64,000 bases of DNA from Bradyrhizobium sp. WSM471 (GTDB taxonomy: Bacteria > Pseudomonadota > Alphaproteobacteria > Rhizobiales > Xanthobacteraceae), in the NCBI RefSeq assembly GCF_000244915.1, contig NZ_CM001442.1, forward strand, positions 372,001-436,000. Direction: 5' to 3'. The notes below the pieces were generated by a model that saw only the letters and a list, made by a program, of their open reading frames with translations, searched no databases and was not told where the DNA came from. The stretch's first letter is position 1. The number at the start of each line of letters is the position of its first letter. Position numbers and translations under genes: made by a program. This document shows positions 18,033-26,305 of this stretch, piece after piece.

Positions 18033-18053
18033 TGCGCCGCACAGCGGAGAAAA

Positions 18054-18839
18054 TTACGCGAACCGCTCCGCCGCCCACGCATACAGGCTGCCCGGGATCG
18101 GTTTCTCGCCGCCGCGGCCCTTGGGCGAGATGTGCAGGCCGATGATCTCGCGGTCGGTGACGAAGCCGAGATAGCTCGAGGGATCGAAGAACAGTTTTGG
18201 CTCGGCATGCACGGCGTAGAACGATTGCTTCGGCAAGGCGCAGTGCAGCGCGCCTGTGCGGCGCGCGAGCGCGGTGAGCGCCGCCGGCCCGAAGATCGCG
18301 ACGCGGATGTCGGAGAGGCGGTTCGAGCCGCCGCGCAGGCGGCGCATCGCGAACGTGACGCGATGGCGCAGCGACAGCCAGTTCGGCGTCAGCTCCTCCT
18401 GCTCCATCAGCTCTTCGAAGGCGGCAACGATGCCATGCCCGGGCGGAAGGTAAATCACGGAGTTGCCGAGCTGGCGCGGCCGCTCCCACGCGAAGTAGGG
18501 TTTTAATGGATCGATTTCGACGGGCTTGAGCAGCAGCACGTCGGCGTCGAGCCACAGGCCGAGGCCCTTCGCCATCAGCTTCATGCGGAAGAAGTCGCTG
18601 AACTGAAGCGTGGTCCAGTCGCGCCAGCTGCCGTCCGGCTGCGGCGGCCGCAATCGTTCCGAGAACGCATGCGGCAGGATCGCTTCGGCATCGGCATTCT
18701 CGACGCCCGCAGGTAGACCGGGAATGGTGTCAAAACTGTAGACCGTGACCTTGTGGCCGGCAGCCAGCTGCGAGCGCAGACAGGTCTGGCGCAGGGCGTC
18801 CATCGGGCCGTGCCAGAAGGTGACGATGTCGGGCAGCAT
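18054..18839 (-). CDS. Glycosyltransferase-like protein with DXD motif
   Basis: A 261-residue soluble protein resembling capsular/alpha-glycosyltransferases with a GT-A fold. LGLWLDADVLLLKPV has the DxD metal/nucleotide-sugar site at Asp98-Asp100, preceded by DFFRMKLMAKG as in the Gly_transf_sug (DXD) family. The start MLPDIVTFWHGPMDALRQ fits the first beta strand. Sugar donor and acceptor are unknown, and no other polysaccharide genes are nearby. The stop lies 21 bases from repeat R6. Confidence 0.75.
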   Translation of the reverse strand: MLPDIVTFWHGPMDALRQTCLRSQLAAGHKVTVYSFDTIPGLPAGVENADAEAILPHAFSERLRPPQPDGSWRDWTTLQFSDFFRMKLMAKGLGLWLDADVLLLKPVEIDPLKPYFAWERPRQLGNSVIYLPPGHGIVAAFEELMEQEELTPNWLSLRHRVTFAMRRLRGGSNRLSDIRVAIFGPAALTALARRTGALHCALPKQSFYAVHAEPKLFFDPSSYLGFVTDREIIGLHISPKGRGGEKPIPGSLYAWAAERFA

Positions 18840-18851
18840 GCGCGGAGCTTA

Positions 18852-18901
18852 GAGCATGATCCGGAAAAGTGTGCAGCGGTTTTCCGACAAGATCATGCTC
18901 G
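18852..18901. repeat. Short inverted repeat R7 (type I)
   Basis: GAGCATGATCCGGAAAA is partly inverted in TTTTCCGACAAGATCATGCTC, with GAGCATGATC and GATCATGCTC as perfect arms. I recognise this as a common intergenic sequence in Bradyrhizobium-like genomes. It lies between leuD and the glycosyltransferase gene. Confidence 0.7.
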
Positions 18902-18926
18902 AGAGATATGGGATAATCAGGACAAT

Positions 18927-18960
18927 GAAAAAGCCCCGGCGCTTGTAGCACCGGGGCTCG
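18927..18960 (-). terminator. Rho-independent terminator of leuD
   Basis: Read on the minus strand: AGCCCCGGTG, short loop, CGCCGGGGCT, then TTTTT. It lies 16 bases after the leuD stop. Confidence 0.85.
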
Positions 18961-18975
18961 AACAAAAACTTGAGA

Positions 18976-19581
18976 TCAGGCCCAGGCGCGTTCGCGCTTG
19001 AGCTTCTCCTCATAGGTGTCGATCGAGGCCTTCTTCTCCATGGTCAGGCCGATGTCGTCGAGGCCGTTGATCAGGCAGTGCTTGCGGAACGGGTCGATCT
19101 CGAACTTGACCTTGCCGCCGTCAGGACCGCGGATCTCCTGGTTCGGCAGGTCGATCGTCAGCGTCGCGTTGGCGCCGCGCTCGGCGTCGTCGAACAGCTT
19201 GTCGAGGTCTTCCTGGGCCACGCGGATTGGCAGGATGCCGTTCTTGAAGCAGTTGTTGTAGAAGATGTCGCCGAACGAGGTCGAGATCACGCAGCGGATG
19301 CCGAAGTCGAGCAGCGCCCAGGGCGCGTGCTCGCGGCTCGAGCCGCAGCCGAAATTGTCGCCGGCGACCAGCACCTTCGCATTGCGATAGGCGGGCTGGT
19401 TGAGGACGAAATCCGGATTCTCGCTGCCGTCGTCCTTGTAGCGCTGCTCGGAGAAGAGCCCCTTGCCAAGGCCGGTGCGCTTGATGGTCTTGAGGTACTG
19501 CTTCGGAATGATCATGTCGGTGTCGACATTGATGATCTTCAGCGGCGCCGCGACGCCTTCCAGCGTGGTGAACTTGTCCAT
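18976..19581 (-). CDS. leuD: 3-isopropylmalate dehydratase small subunit
   Basis: The swivelling small subunit of isopropylmalate isomerase in leucine synthesis; works with LeuC. The 201-residue protein starts [31 protein letters not shown], the family N-terminus, and has [18 protein letters not shown] near 72-89 for substrate binding. Its partner leuC lies 2.4 kb upstream on the same strand, separated by five small genes, three of them on the opposite strand, so the two are not one operon here. A terminator follows directly. Confidence 0.97.
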   Translation of the reverse strand: MDKFTTLEGVAAPLKIINVDTDMIIPKQYLKTIKRTGLGKGLFSEQRYKDDGSENPDFVLNQPAYRNAKVLVAGDNFGCGSSREHAPWALLDFGIRCVISTSFGDIFYNNCFKNGILPIRVAQEDLDKLFDDAERGANATLTIDLPNQEIRGPDGGKVKFEIDPFRKHCLINGLDDIGLTMEKKASIDTYEEKLKRERAWA

Positions 19582-19670
19582 GGTTGCGCTTTCCCGGGGT
19601 GGTCTAGGGAACCGGTATTTATCGCGATCGGGGCGGAAATCCTAGGCCGAATTCGACAGGTCTCGTCTGC

Positions 19671-20072
19671 CTAACCGGGCTCTTGAGCCTCGATCGCGCC
19701 CATATCGTCGTCCGACAGGCCAAAATGATGGCCGATCTCGTGGATCAGGACGTGGCGGACGATATGGCCGAGGCTTTCGTCGTGCTCGGCCCAGTAATCC
19801 AGGATCGGCCGGCGGTAGAGCCAGACCATGTTGGGCAGCCGCGCCACGTCGCCAAAACTCTGCTGCGGCAGGCCGACGCCCTGGAACAGGCCCAGCAGGT
19901 CGAACTCGCTCTCGCATTCCATTTCGTCCAGGACTTCCTCGGTGGGGAAGTCGTCGACGCGGATGATCACGCCCTCGCAAAGCCTACGAAACTCCGCCGG
20001 CAGGCGTTCGAACACTTCATGTGCCATCGCTTCCATCTCGGCCAGCGAGGGCGCTTTCAATTCCGTCCACAT
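19671..20072 (-). CDS. Metallopeptidase family protein (zincin-like, DUF1025/PF06262)
   Basis: A 133-residue small cytoplasmic protein with the zinc-protease motif HEIGHHFGLSDDD (His111, Glu112, His115), preceded by IVRHVLIHE. Length and layout match the DUF1025 'possibly Zn-dependent protease' family; no substrate is known. I start at the ATG at 20072, which has GAGAAG upstream on the minus strand; a TTG at 20147 would add 25 residues unlike the family. It is transcribed towards leuD with 89 bases between. Confidence 0.85.
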   Translation of the reverse strand: MWTELKAPSLAEMEAMAHEVFERLPAEFRRLCEGVIIRVDDFPTEEVLDEMECESEFDLLGLFQGVGLPQQSFGDVARLPNMVWLYRRPILDYWAEHDESLGHIVRHVLIHEIGHHFGLSDDDMGAIEAQEPG

Positions 20073-20194
20073 GGGCTTCTCATAGCGTGGGTTTCGCGGC
20101 GATGCATCCGGCTTTATAAGCGCGGCGAGGTTGACGGGCGCCGTCAAAACGGGGAGCGTAGGGCCTCGAAGTGGACGTTCAAATGGGCGGAAAA

Positions 20195-20509
20195 ATGCGA
20201 GCGAAAACAGCGATGACGCTACTGTGCATGGGGTTGTTTTCGCAGTTTTGCGTTGGCGCGGAGGCCCAGACCGCGGCTCCCGGGATCAGGCTGGCCCAGG
20301 CGGCCTCGCGAGACGATCTGCCGCCGCCGCGCAAGCGGCCGCCGGCGCGCCTGCGCGTCACGCCCTATTACAGTCCGGATGGCGTCTATCCCCGCTACAA
20401 TCCCGGTCCCGATGCGGTCCGCGAGTGCAACGCCACCTATGTGCAGGAATATCGTCCGAGCGGCACGGTGATCGTGCCGCATATGAGCTGCTACTGGCGC
20501 CGAGGCTGA
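20195..20509 (+). CDS. Small exported hypothetical protein, 104 aa
   Basis: A signal peptide (MRAKTAMTLLCMGLFSQFCVGAEAQ) is followed by a short mature chain rich in Pro and Arg (DDLPPPRKRPPARLRVTPYY) with two cysteines (RECNATY and MSCYWRRG), which could form a disulfide. No family recognised. The ATG at 20195 has GGCGG upstream; GTG at 20171 is an alternative. It is followed after 57 bases by another small exported protein with a similar Tyr/Arg/Pro style. Confidence 0.7.
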   Translation: MRAKTAMTLLCMGLFSQFCVGAEAQTAAPGIRLAQAASRDDLPPPRKRPPARLRVTPYYSPDGVYPRYNPGPDAVRECNATYVQEYRPSGTVIVPHMSCYWRRG

Positions 20510-20566
20510 TACGAGCGCGATGCCATCGCGCGCCGATGAAGTGCCGTGTTGCAGGCAGAGGTCGTC

Positions 20567-20824
20567 ATGACGAAATGGTTCGCATTGGCGGTTGCCGTCG
20601 GGCTTGCCGCAGGCCTGCCTCACGCGTCCGCTGCGCACAGGGTGACGAAGCTGCCCGATGCGTCGGCCGGGCGCGCGGTGTTCGACGCCCGCCGACATGT
20701 GCGGTCCGACGTCGTGCGATACGCCCCGCGTCCTGATCCGCATTACTATGCGCGGCCTGTCTACTACCGTCCTTACCCTTACGGCGTGCCTGCACCGTTC
20801 GTGCTTGGCTTCGGACCGTGGTGA
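20567..20824 (+). CDS. Small exported hypothetical protein, 85 aa
   Basis: A signal peptide (MTKWFALAVAVGLAAGLPHASA) precedes a mature chain of about 60 residues, basic at first, then Tyr/Pro/Arg-rich (PHYYARPVYYRPYPYGVPAP). It has no cysteines or known domain. The ATG at 20567 is preceded by AGAG; a TTG seven codons earlier is possible. Part of a run of three small plus-strand exported proteins. Confidence 0.65.
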   Translation: MTKWFALAVAVGLAAGLPHASAAHRVTKLPDASAGRAVFDARRHVRSDVVRYAPRPDPHYYARPVYYRPYPYGVPAPFVLGFGPW

Positions 20825-20978
20825 TGACGTCGCGGCGCGAGGCCGGCACGTTGTTCATTCATGAGGCATTCACGTCGCTGTCCCTAATTTAATCTTGGGA
20901 GCGGCCGTCAATGAACAGCGCTGACGCGCGACGCGAACGAGCGTCGCAACTCTGCTGTCCAGATTCAGGGAGAAGTCC

Positions 20979-21536
20979 ATGCTGAGAATATTGGGTCTCA
21001 GGGCAAGCCCGATGCGCTTGCTCGGGATCGCGGCCGCCGCGACGCTGATGCTGTCGGCCGGAACGACGCGTCCTGCTGAAGCCATGACTCCAATCAATCC
21101 GACCGCGTTGCCTGCGGCGAAGGCCGCAAGTGACGACATGATCCAGGTTCGCCACGGCGGCGGTGGCGGCGGTGGGCATGGTGGCGGCGGCTTCCATGGC
21201 GGCGGCGGTTTCCACGGTGGAGGCGGCTTCCACGGTGGCGGAGGACATATCGGCGGCTTCCGCGGCGGTGGTTTCCACGCTGGCGGCTTCCGCGCTGCGC
21301 CCGCGTTTCATGGCGGCGGCTATCGCTACGGCGGAATTCATCACTACGGCGGCTATCACCGCTATGGCGGCTATCGCCCCGCCTATTACGGCCATCGCCA
21401 TTTCCACCGGCGCTACTATGGCGGCTACTATCCCTATTACCACCATCCGCGCCGCTGCCGGGTCATCTGGACCTATTACGGCCCGCGCCGCGTCTGCCGC
21501 TGGCATCGCTGGCACCATCCGTACCGCTATTGGTGA
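20979..21536 (+). CDS. Exported Gly/His-rich repeat protein, 185 aa
   Basis: A hydrophobic N-terminus (MRLLGIAAAATLMLSAG, cleavage probably after AEA) precedes a low-complexity mature chain. Residues about 60-100 are tandem GGGGFH units (at least three near-exact copies), followed by Tyr/His/Gly/Arg-rich sequence (YGGYHRYGGYRPAYYGHRHF). Two C-terminal cysteines occur (RRCRVIW and RRVCRWH). The histidine density suggests metal binding at the surface, but this is inference. Such glycine-rich proteins are common in Bradyrhizobium. The reading in other frames is an artefact of the repeat. Confidence 0.75.
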   Translation: MLRILGLRASPMRLLGIAAAATLMLSAGTTRPAEAMTPINPTALPAAKAASDDMIQVRHGGGGGGGHGGGGFHGGGGFHGGGGFHGGGGHIGGFRGGGFHAGGFRAAPAFHGGGYRYGGIHHYGGYHRYGGYRPAYYGHRHFHRRYYGGYYPYYHHPRRCRVIWTYYGPRRVCRWHRWHHPYRYW

Positions 21537-21552
21537 TGGATGTGAGTTGTGT

Positions 21553-21640
21553 CGTCATGCCCGGGCTTGTCCCGGGCATCCACGATCTTTCTGTGCAAGT
21601 CGAAGAACGTGGATGGCCGGGACGAGCCCGGCCATGACGG
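21553..21640. repeat. Palindromic repeat R8 (type C)
   Basis: CGTCATGCCCGGGCTTG is inverted in GAGCCCGGCCATGACGG at the end; inner CCACGATCTTT is partly inverted. It starts 17 bases after the Gly/His-rich gene, between convergent genes. Confidence 0.75.
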
Positions 21641-21650
21641 AGAACGTCGG

Positions 21651-21860
21651 TTAAAGCCAGTCCTTCAGTTTCCACGTCGCCGACGTCCATCGCGTCAGGT
21701 TCTCGATCTTCCACTGCTTGAACATCGCCGGCGGCCAGCGGCTGAGCTTCGAGGTCTCCTCGACCTCGGGCTTGGCGACCATGCGCAGCGGCGCGGCGCG
21801 CCGCCGATGCTGGGGCGTCGCCGCGCTGATCAGATCGACATATTCAGGCTTGCTGGCCAT
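21651..21860 (-). CDS. Short basic Trp-rich hypothetical protein, 69 aa
   Basis: A 69-residue protein without signal peptide or cysteine, basic, with five tryptophans in the last 30 residues (SRWPPAMFKQWKIENLTRWTSATWKLKDWL). The sequence is balanced and protein-like, unlike shadow frames in this region. GAGGACACGAG lies just before its ATG. The function is unknown. It is transcribed in the same direction as leuC, 96 bases after the leuC stop. Confidence 0.6.
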   Translation of the reverse strand: MASKPEYVDLISAATPQHRRRAAPLRMVAKPEVEETSKLSRWPPAMFKQWKIENLTRWTSATWKLKDWL

Positions 21861-21955
21861 GAGCTCGTGTCCTCGCGAAACCCTCGCGAGGACGCAGTGT
21901 CGGCGCTGCCGATTAACGGCGGTTTGCCGCGATCGCTCAAATTAAAGCGAGCGGC

Positions 21956-23362
<1,407 letters not shown>

Positions 23363-23431
23363 GAGCGTCAGCTCCAGGAATGGTGTGTAGAGCGGGTTGC
23401 GCGGCTGGCGCGCGGGGCAACAAAATCGTCA

Positions 23432-23451
23432 GCGCAGCTTTTAGGCTGCGC
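23432..23451 (-). promoter_or_regulatory. Hairpin in the leuC leader
   Basis: A perfect 7-base-pair stem GCGCAGC / GCTGCGC with a six-base loop, overlapping the stop of the upstream short ORF, flanked by CGTCA and TGACG, which can pair further. On the minus strand it is followed by ATTTTGTT, weakly terminator-like. It sits 70 bases before the leuC start. Confidence 0.45.
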
Positions 23452-23569
23452 GCGTAAGCTCTGACGTTGCCGAGGTCGCGAAGCGTCCGAAGAACCGGCC
23501 GGGCAGCCGCGAACGATCGTCGATGACGACGCGCTTGACGGGCGAGAGGCTGGTCAAATCTGGAAACAT
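23441..23569 (-). CDS. Candidate 42-codon ORF upstream of leuC
   Basis: It encodes MFPDLTSLSPVKRVVI followed by a basic stretch and ends ELTRAA. About three quarters of its third positions are G or C, as in genes of this genome. There is no strong Shine-Dalgarno; TATATATT lies about 10 bases upstream and is more like a promoter element. It is not Leu-rich (four Leu codons), so a classical leucine attenuator peptide is unlikely. It may be a real small protein or a chance ORF. Confidence 0.35.
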   Translation of the reverse strand: MFPDLTSLSPVKRVVIDDRSRLPGRFFGRFATSATSELTRAA

Positions 23570-23633
23570 TCCAAGAATATATAGCAGGCCGAACTGGAAT
23601 CGCGAGGGCTTTCAAGGCTCGCGCAAGACATGC

Positions 23634-23737
23634 CCCTCACCCTGAGGAGCGCGCCTCAGCGCGCGTCTCGAAGGGCGAGGCCACAGGCGGGCCTGCATCC
23701 TTCGAGACGCGCGTTCCGCGCTCCTCAGGATGAGGGT
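23634..23737. repeat. Palindromic repeat R9 (type D)
   Basis: CCCTCACCCTGAGGAGCGCG is inverted as GCGCTCCTCAGGATGAGGG, with CGTCTCGAAGG / CCTTCGAGACG inside. Related copies: R11, R14 and R17. It lies between rplS and the leuC leader. Confidence 0.85.
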
Positions 23738-23757
23738 CGAGACATGCGAACAGCCAA

Positions 23758-23786
23758 CAAAAAAGCGCGGGGTTTGGCCCCGCGCT
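23758..23786 (-). terminator. Rho-independent terminator of rplS
   Basis: On the minus strand AGCGCGGGGCC, short loop, CCCCGCGCT and six T. It ends the ribosomal cluster and separates it from leuC. Confidence 0.85.
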
Positions 23787-23812
23787 CTCGATAACTCGCC
23801 TGTAAGCGGAGC

Positions 23813-24199
23813 TTACTCGTTGACGGCAGCAGCCGGGCGGTCCTGCTTCTTCTCGACGATGCGGGCCGACTTGCCGCGAAGGTTGCGGAGATAATAGAGC
23901 TTGGCGCGACGCACCTTGCCGCGGCGCACCACCTTGATCGAGTCGATCATCGGCGACATCACCGGGAACACGCGCTCCACGCCTTCGCCGTACGAAATCT
24001 TGCGCACCGTGAAGCTCTCGTTGAGACCGCCGCCGGAACGGCCGATGCAAACGCCTTCATAGGCCTGCACGCGGGTGCGGTCGCCTTCGACGACCTTCAC
24101 GTTGACGATCACGGTGTCGCCCGGACCGAATTCCGGAATCTCCTTGCTGGCGGAGAGCTTGTCGAATTGCTCTTTTTCGAGCTGTTGGATCAGGTTCAT
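23813..24199 (-). CDS. rplS: 50S ribosomal protein L19
   Basis: A 128-residue ribosomal protein at the 30S/50S interface. It starts [55 protein letters not shown] is the L19 core near 24-67, then [33 protein letters not shown]. Last gene of the ffh-rpsP-rimM-trmD-rplS cluster, as in many alphaproteobacteria, 110 bases after trmD, with its own terminator. Confidence 0.98.
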   Translation of the reverse strand: MNLIQQLEKEQFDKLSASKEIPEFGPGDTVIVNVKVVEGDRTRVQAYEGVCIGRSGGGLNESFTVRKISYGEGVERVFPVMSPMIDSIKVVRRGKVRRAKLYYLRNLRGKSARIVEKKQDRPAAAVNE

Positions 24200-24309
24200 G
24201 GGTAAATCTCCATCGGCGCGCCCAGCCTTGGAAAACGGGGGCTGCGCGAAATTCGTTTATCCAGCCATTGCGGATGTGGCCGCTGCTATAAGGCAAGCCG
24301 GAGCGTTTG

Positions 24310-25065
24310 TCACCCGTCTGTCTTGTTTTTTGGCGTTTTTTGGCGTCCGGCCCGATTCGGGACTTTGCTCGGGATCTGGGCCCACAAATCCGGTCGCCGG
24401 GCCGCCGTCAGGGCCTCGGATTCGGCGCGCCGCCAGCTGGCGACCTTGGCATGGTCGCCGGAGGTCAGGATCTCCGGGATCGGTGCCCCCTCGAACAGCT
24501 GCGGGCGGGTATATTGGGGGTATTCGAGCAGGCCGTCCGAGAAGCTTTCCTCGGTTCCCGAGGCTTCCTTGCCCATCACGCCCGGCAGCAGCCGAACACA
24601 GGCGTCGATCAGGGCCAGGGCCGCGATTTCACCGCCTGAGAGCACATAGTCCCCGATCGAGACCTCCTCCAGGCCCCGCCCGTCGATCACGCGCTGGTCC
24701 ACCCCCTCGAACCGCCCGCAGACGATCAGGGGGCCGGGGCCTTTCGCCAGTTCCAGGACGCGGGCCTGGGTCAATGGCCGCCCCCTCGGGCTCATCAGCA
24801 GTTTCGGCCGGTCCGGGCCGATCCCGGCGGAATCGATCGCGGCCGCCAGAACATCGGCCCGAAGCACCATGCCCGGCCCACCGCCGGCCGGGGTGTCGTC
24901 GACGCTGCGGTGGCGGTCGGTGGCCGAGGTCCGGATGTCCCGCGCCTCAAGCTCCCAAAGCCCGCCAGCCAACGCCCGGCCGGCCAGGCTCACGCCCAGC
25001 GGCCCCGGAAACATCTCCGGAAACAGCGTCAGCACCGTCGCGCGCCAGGGTGAGGGGTTGGTCAT
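24310..25065 (-). CDS. trmD: tRNA (guanine-37-N1)-methyltransferase
   Basis: SPOUT-class enzyme making m1G37 next to the anticodon to prevent +1 frameshifting, using SAM. The 251-residue protein has the trefoil-knot segments: [15 protein letters not shown] near 113-127 and [30 protein letters not shown] near 136-165. [16 protein letters not shown] N-terminus (VLTLFPEMF) is standard. It sits between rimM (117 bases upstream, with repeat R10 in the gap) and rplS. Confidence 0.97.
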   Translation of the reverse strand: MTNPSPWRATVLTLFPEMFPGPLGVSLAGRALAGGLWELEARDIRTSATDRHRSVDDTPAGGGPGMVLRADVLAAAIDSAGIGPDRPKLLMSPRGRPLTQARVLELAKGPGPLIVCGRFEGVDQRVIDGRGLEEVSIGDYVLSGGEIAALALIDACVRLLPGVMGKEASGTEESFSDGLLEYPQYTRPQLFEGAPIPEILTSGDHAKVASWRRAESEALTAARRPDLWAQIPSKVPNRAGRQKTPKNKTDG

Positions 25066-25080
25066 CGGGTCTCAGTTATT

Positions 25081-25232
25081 GTCGTCCCGGACAAGCGGAG
25101 CGCAGATCCGGGACCCATAACCACCGCACTTCGTTTTGCGACGGCTGGAGCGATCAGCTTAGCTAAAAATTCTGGCCGGTGGTTATGGATCCCGGCCCCC
25201 CGTGCGCAAGTTGCGCACTAGGCCGGGACGAC
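25081..25232. repeat. Palindromic repeat R10 (type E-like), overlaps the 3' end of rimM
   Basis: GTCGTCCCGG (25081) and CCGGGACGAC (25223-25232) are perfect outer arms; inner GATCCGGGACCCATAACCACC is inverted in the right half (GGTGGTTATGGATCCCGG). The right 50 bases are inside the rimM reading frame. Confidence 0.85.
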
Positions 25233-25761
25233 TCGGGGAGGAATCCTCCTCCGTTTCCTCTGCCTCGATCTCCTCGGGCAGCGCGATCACGACGCGGCCG
25301 CCCGTGAGATCGACCTCCGGCACCACCGCGTCCGTGAACGGCAGCAGCATCGTGGTGCCCTGGGGCGGCGCGATCTCGATGATGTCGCCGGCGCCGAAAT
25401 TGTGGATCGCGAGCACGCGGCCGAGTGCATCGCCCGCCGTGGTGACGGCTGCGAGCCCGATCAGATCGGTGTGGTAATATTCGCCCTCGTCCGTCGCGGG
25501 CAGCTTTTCGCGCGCGACGTAGAGCTCGATGCCGTTGAGGCGCTCGGCCTCATCGCGGGTCGTGACGCCCTTGAACGTCGCAACCAGATGATCCTTGGCC
25601 GCGCGCGCCGTTGCGACCTCGAACTGGCGCTTGCCGTCCTTGGACGAGAGCAGGCCGTAGCTCCGCACGGCAAATGGATCTTCGGTGAAGGTCCACAGTT
25701 TGACCGCGCCGCGCACGCCATGCGGGGCGCCGATCCGCGCGACGCAAACGAGCTGAGACAT
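25183..25761 (-). CDS. rimM: Ribosome maturation factor RimM, with a repeat-derived C-terminal tail
   Basis: Assists 30S assembly by binding S19 near the 16S 3' domain. The 192-residue protein begins [29 protein letters not shown], the RimM N-terminus, followed by a PRC-barrel-like half ([36 protein letters not shown]) and [21 protein letters not shown] near 143-163. After the normal end the frame continues through an acidic stretch ([13 protein letters not shown]) and then 16 residues coded by repeat R10 ([14 protein letters not shown] at the end). The original stop seems to have been lost or displaced by the insertion. Confidence 0.95.
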   Translation of the reverse strand: MSQLVCVARIGAPHGVRGAVKLWTFTEDPFAVRSYGLLSSKDGKRQFEVATARAAKDHLVATFKGVTTRDEAERLNGIELYVAREKLPATDEGEYYHTDLIGLAAVTTAGDALGRVLAIHNFGAGDIIEIAPPQGTTMLLPFTDAVVPEVDLTGGRVVIALPEEIEAEETEEDSSPSRPGLVRNLRTGGRDP

Positions 25762-25771
25762 CAGCTGGCCT

Positions 25772-25868
25772 CGTCCTTCGAGACGCCGCTTCGCGGCTCC
25801 TCAGGATGAGGAGATAGACCCTCATGCTGAGGAGCACGGCACAGACCGTGCGTCTCGAAGCATGAAGG
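25772..25868. repeat. Palindromic repeat R11 (type D)
   Basis: CTCGTCCTTCGAGACG and the inverted CGTCTCGAAGCATGA form the outer arms, with inner GGCTCCTCAGGATGAG and CTCATGCTGAGGAGCAC. It fills the gap between rpsP and rimM inside the operon. Confidence 0.8.
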
Positions 25869-25886
25869 CCCGGCCATCGAAGCGCC

Positions 25887-26219
25887 TTAACCCTTCGCGG
25901 CGGCTTCGGCCTGCGCCTTGCGCTCTTTGCGCGGCACGGCCTTTTCCGGGTTGTTGCGCACTTCGCGCTTCTTGACGCCGGCGGCGTCGAGGAAGCGGGA
26001 CACACGGTCCGACGGCTGCGCGCCCTTGGCGAGCCAGGCCTTCACCTTGTCCATGTCGAGCTTCAGTCGGGTCTCGTTGTCCTTCGGCAGCAGCGGGTTG
26101 AAATAGCCGAGACGCTCGATGAAGCGGCCATCGCGGGGAAAGCGCGAATCGGCGACGACGACGTGATAGACGGGGCGCTTCTTGGTGCCTGCACGGGCGA
26201 GACGGATAACGACGGACAT
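25887..26219 (-). CDS. rpsP: 30S ribosomal protein S16
   Basis: A 110-residue protein needed for 30S assembly. It has the S16 N-terminus [26 protein letters not shown], then [11 protein letters not shown] and [17 protein letters not shown]. The lysine-rich tail is typical for alphaproteobacteria. It lies between ffh (86 bases upstream) and rimM (125 bases downstream, with repeat R11 in the gap). Confidence 0.98.
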   Translation of the reverse strand: MSVVIRLARAGTKKRPVYHVVVADSRFPRDGRFIERLGYFNPLLPKDNETRLKLDMDKVKAWLAKGAQPSDRVSRFLDAAGVKKREVRNNPEKAVPRKERKAQAEAAAKG

Positions 26220-26305
26220 CTAAGTTCTCCTTCAAAGTACGTTTTGTTCGGTTGATTGGTATTCCGCGTTGCGCGAGACCGTTGCGATCTCCCGCGACGA
26301 ATTCC

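Noticed and set aside
21163..21654. 163-codon Ala-rich frame overlapping the Gly/His-rich gene
   Set aside because: It is the alternate-frame reading of the GGGGFH repeat (GGC GGC ... TTC CAC) and lacks a ribosome site.
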